DNA of 17,321 nt from Chloroflexota bacterium (GTDB lineage Bacteria > Chloroflexota > Anaerolineae > VGOG01). A model generated the notes under the pieces. It was not told the origin of the DNA. It ran no database searches and saw nothing but the letters and a program-made list of their open reading frames with translations. The stretch is taken from positions 1 through 17,321 of the forward strand of contig JAUWYT010000005.1 in assembly GCA_030615705.1 (NCBI GenBank), given 5' to 3'. Position 1 is the first letter of the stretch; each line of letters begins with the position of its first letter. Shown piece by piece: positions 14,574 to 17,321 of the stretch. The translations under genes were made by a program, and so were the position numbers.

Positions 14574-14867
14574 ATGGCTTTGCAAAATGACCGGATGATC
14601 ACCGAGGTCGCTGATCTAGTGTCAGTTCTGCCCGCTGCTGATCGGGAGGTCTTCGAGCGCCTCTTCCACATAAGCACCACTGTTGGCTATTTGAACCCAC
14701 CTGAGGACATGCACGGCTGGATCGAGAAGCACTTCGGCTCGGTAGAGGCGGTCCGCAGCCAACGAATTGTGAAGATAACCAATCTCGTCACGCAAGTTTC
14801 GCTTATTTCGAGAGCATATTCGCCAATTCCGGAGCGCATTTACCTCGATTGGGGGGTGGATAGATAA
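14574..14867 (+). CDS. Short hypothetical protein, possibly the 5' part of a truncated gene
   Basis: 97 residues; function not recognised. The start is well supported: GGAGGAG lies about 8 nt before ATG 14574. The sequence looks like real protein: an Asp/Glu- and Leu-rich helix (DLVSVLPAADREVFERLFHI), then GYLNPPEDMHGWIEKHFGSVEAV and QRIVKITNLVT. It has no signal peptide and no membrane segment. After ITNLVT the character changes (QVSLISRAYSPIPER) and the frame stops soon after, which suggests the remnant of a longer protein, though an intact small protein cannot be excluded. It lies among broken genes, which favours decay. Confidence 0.5.
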   Translation: MALQNDRMITEVADLVSVLPAADREVFERLFHISTTVGYLNPPEDMHGWIEKHFGSVEAVRSQRIVKITNLVTQVSLISRAYSPIPERIYLDWGVDR

Positions 14868-15178
14868 CACTTCCGGCGATCCGCAGGCCTTGAAGAGGCT
14901 TAGTGGATAGCCACCATGCACTTGCGATGGCCGCGTTGTGCCTTACAGACTGAAGAATGCCCTTGTGAAAGTGGAAACGCACACATCAAGCATCGAGAGA
15001 CGAGGCGAATGATCAGCTTATCGAACTTGGAAGAGCTTTCCATCGCTTCGGATGCTCCCAATGATCGTCCGAGGCGCCCAAAAAACGCTGTAACCCAACT
15101 TCCAAACTGACGCTATTGACCGAATCGCTTCAAAAATGAGCGAAACTCGAGTCAGATAATGCTGGGAGTAGAAAAGAA
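14868..15178. other. Gap with no recognised gene, possibly decayed coding sequence
   Basis: These 311 bp contain no convincing gene. Two protein-like stretches are open in different plus frames: 14911-15009 (33 codons, including VVPYRLKNALVKVETH) and one ending at 15061 (including DQLIELGRAFHRFGC). This would fit a frameshifted remnant, but neither stretch is recognised. No clear promoter for comM was found. Confidence 0.35.
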
Positions 15179-16632
15179 ATGCTAGCCAGGGTCACCAGTT
15201 GCGCCGTAGTTGGCTTGGACGGGGCCATCGTTGAAGTAGAAGTAGATACCTCTCGCGGGCTGCCCAGCTTAACCATCGTCGGCCTGCCCGACGCGGCTGT
15301 CCAGGAATCGCGAGAGAGGGTGAGATCAGCCATAAAGAACTCAGGATTGATCTACCCCAATAAACGCCTCACAGTCAACCTGGCTCCGGCTGATCTGCGC
15401 GAGGGCCCGGCTTACGACCTGCCTGTCGCTGTAGGCATCCTCCTGGCTTCTGAGCAGGCCTGGCCGGACCGGGTCGAGTACGCCCTCTTCGTCGGTGAAC
15501 TCTCCCTCGACGGTGGGGTACGCCACACCACCGGCATCCTCCCCATGGCTGCTCTGGCCAAAGAACGCGGCTTTAACACCGTCTTCGTGCCGGCGGTAGA
15601 CGCGCCGGAGGCGGCCCTCATCCAGGGAATAGAGGTCATACCCGTGACGGACCTCTCGTCTCTCGTCACCCATCTCCAGGGCCTGTGCCCCATTGAGCCA
15701 TATAGCTACCACCTAGACCTCAGCGCCGGCGAGCCCCCGCCTTACGCCGCGGACCTCTGCCACATCAAGGGTCAAGAGCACGTACGCCGGGCCTTGGAGG
15801 TAGCGGCGGCCGGCGGCCACAACGTGATCATGACCGGCCCGCCGGGTGCTGGCAAGACCTTGCTGGCGCGCTCCATGCCTTCTATCCTACCTCGGATGAC
15901 GACGGATGAGCGCCTCGAGGTGACCAAGATCTACTCCGTGGCCGGCTCGCTGCCGCCGGAGACTCCGTTGATTCAACACCGGCCCTTTCGCGCTCCCCAT
16001 CATACCATCAGCCACGCCGGTCTGGTGGGTGGAGGGCGTTGGCCCCGTCCTGGGGAGATTAGCCTGGCCCACCGTGGTGTGCTTTTCCTGGACGAATTAC
16101 CGGAGTTCGGCATGCGGACCCTTGAGGTTTTGCGTCAGCCCCTCGAGGATCACATCGTGACCATCAGCCGGGCAGCAGGCACCCTGACCTTTCCAGCCAA
16201 CTTCGTGCTAATTGCTGCCATGAACCCCCTGTCCCTGTGGCTACTTTGGTGACCCCGTAAGGAAGTGCACCTGCTCTCTGACGATGGTCAGCCACCGATC
16301 GGCTGGGGGAGAGATCTGAGGACATCAGGGCCAGGGTGGAGAAAGCGAGGGAAATGCAGCGGCGGCGCTTTGCTGGCATCAAGGGGCACGGCGTCCTGGC
16401 CCTACGCTGCAACGCTGACATGGGTCGGGCTGAGGTCAGGGAGTATTGTCAAATTGACGAGGCGGGGCGCAGCCTGCTCAAGGCGGCCATGCAACAACTG
16501 GCGATGAGTGCCAGGGCTTTTCACCGCGTTCTGAAGCTGGCTCGCACCATCGCCGATCTGGCGGGCTCGGAGCGGATAGAGACGGCACATCTGGCGGAGG
16601 CCATCCAGTATCGGCCGCGGCGGCAGTTGTAG
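15179..16632 (+). pseudogene. comM: Broken comM/yifB (Mg-chelatase-like AAA+ helicase of natural transformation)
   Basis: ComM is an AAA+ helicase that promotes branch migration during DNA uptake; YifB is the broader name. The N-terminal part is intact: [21 protein letters not shown], then Walker A GPPGAGKT (K226) and Walker [10 protein letters not shown] (D305). At 16225-16229 a run of five C's, where four are expected, shifts the frame, so the protein ends at 16252 instead of reading [18 protein letters not shown]. That motif continues in the next frame up to about 16290. A second break near 16290-16294 removes about 28 family residues (normally containing RISGPLLDRIDIHVE) and changes frame again. 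The C-terminus resumes at TDRLGERSEDIRARV and runs to YRPRRQL, ending at 16632. The start is ATG 15179 with GGGAG upstream. One indel might be a sequencing error; the deletion is harder to explain that way. Confidence 0.88.
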
Positions 16633-16852
16633 GGGCACCCTACATCTTAATCAGATGTTGGTTCTCACCCAGAGAGGAATTTGGTTAGGGCGCATAAGTC
16701 CTGGTCAATCCGCGACAGCCGTACCGAAGCTGTAGCGCGAGCCTAGGGTTTAGGTATCTTGTAGTGTAGCGCATGTAGTTATTGGGCGAAGAACATGGGG
16801 TCAACACGGGCTGGCCCCCCTGGGATGAGCATTACGGGCAAAAAGAGTCGAA
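16633..16852. other. Noncoding gap, nothing recognised
   Basis: 220 bp between the comM remnant and the MalT-like fragment. I saw no gene, promoter, tRNA or repeat here. Confidence 0.5.
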
Positions 16853-17161
16853 ATGTCTGTGCCATTGCTGATCACCAAACTCTACATTCCCCCCGTCTGG
16901 CCGGAGCTGGTGCCGCGTCCGCGCTTGGTGGAGCGGTTGAACGCGGAGCTTCACCGCAAGCTCACGCTCATCTCCGCCCCGGCCGGTTTCGGCAAAACCA
17001 CGCTGTTGACTGAGCGGATCGGGGGCGTCGACCGACCAACTGCCCAGCCTTCCCTGGACGCCGGCTTTAACGGTCCCGTCCGATTTTGGCGCTACGTCAT
17101 CACGGCGCTGCAAACGGTTGACGTCACAATTGGCGAAACCGTACGAGCCACAATGGAGTAG
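16853..17161 (+). pseudogene. N-terminal stump of a MalT/LuxR-type ATP-dependent regulator
   Basis: 102 residues that match only the start of the roughly 900-residue MalT-like STAND regulators: LLITKLYIPPVWPELVPRPR, ERLNAELHRKLTLISAPAGF, and the Walker A GFGKTTLL. The NTPase region then continues (SLDAGFNGPVRFWRYVITAL) and stops at TAG 17161, where family members run on through the rest of the ATPase, TPR-like repeats and a LuxR helix-turn-helix. A conserved Trp in the TEW/SEW segment is Arg here (TERIGG), another sign of relaxed constraint. The ribosome-binding site is weak (AAGAG). About 160 bp follow to the window end with no resumption of the family recognised. It is probably non-functional. 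Confidence 0.82.
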
Positions 17162-17321
17162 GGTAACTGCCCGACATACAAGAGAGCGTGCGACTGTATG
17201 AGCAAGGTCTGGAACCGCCGGACATTCCTCCTTAATATGTAACCCCCAGAGCCTGCCCATGTCCCAAACTCGTGATGATCTCAGACGTCGCAAATTGACA
17301 AATGCACCTTTCTATGCTACA
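17162..17321. other. Sequence after the MalT-like stump, nothing recognised
   Basis: A short open stretch (LPDIQESVRLYEQGLEPPDI) ends at a stop codon near 17235. I could not assign it to MalT or another family. The window ends soon after. Confidence 0.4.

Noticed and set aside
16633..16852. Possible tRNA or small RNA in the gap before the MalT-like stump
   Set aside because: No cloverleaf, promoter or strong hairpin could be found by eye.
16832..17293. A 153-codon minus-strand ORF at the right end
   Set aside because: It is antisense to the recognisable MalT-like N-terminus and its composition looks like a shadow frame.

Overview
The window looks like a chromosomal segment of a Chloroflexota bacterium, probably near Anaerolineae. 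This is inferred from the protein mix: a DUF4013 membrane protein, a DUF2085 membrane protein, a MalT-type ATPase N-terminus, an M23 peptidase with a long Thr-Pro stalk, and DnaE with the WWNVRGS variant. Composition is moderately GC-rich. No rRNA, tRNA, CRISPR array or intact transposase was seen.

Region 1 (1-9374, all minus strand) is housekeeping. Going upstream to downstream on the minus strand: dnaE (replicative polymerase), ridA (enamine/imine deaminase), a four-domain S1 protein (rpsA-like), clpC (protease ATPase/unfoldase) and radA (recombination branch migration, cut by the window's left edge). rpsA and dnaE have their own recognisable promoters. dnaE carries a 78-bp palindromic repeat inserted in frame, which adds about 26 residues to the polymerase.

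Region 2 (9375-10017) is a divergent intergenic region rich in repeats. It holds a strong plus-strand promoter whose predicted transcript would start directly with a hairpin, then two different inverted-repeat elements that run up to the DUF2085 gene.

Region 3 (10018-14135) has two plus-strand membrane-protein genes, DUF2085 and DUF4013; the latter has its own promoter and a TTG start. They converge on a tightly coupled minus-strand operon: DUF523 (TudS-like, Fe-S) to glutamate formimidoyltransferase to a secreted, membrane-anchored M23 peptidase. That operon starts from a near-consensus promoter at 14263-14291.

Region 4 (14136-17321, plus strand) looks eroded. It holds a second copy of the REP-like element found between dnaE and ridA, a short orphan ORF with a strong ribosome-binding site, a comM/yifB gene broken by a one-base insertion and an internal deletion, and an approximately 100-codon stump of a MalT/LuxR-type regulator.

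No wholly new multi-gene system was found. The best leads are the repeat inserted in dnaE, the structured promoter-proximal transcript at 9534, and the families of inverted-repeat elements.
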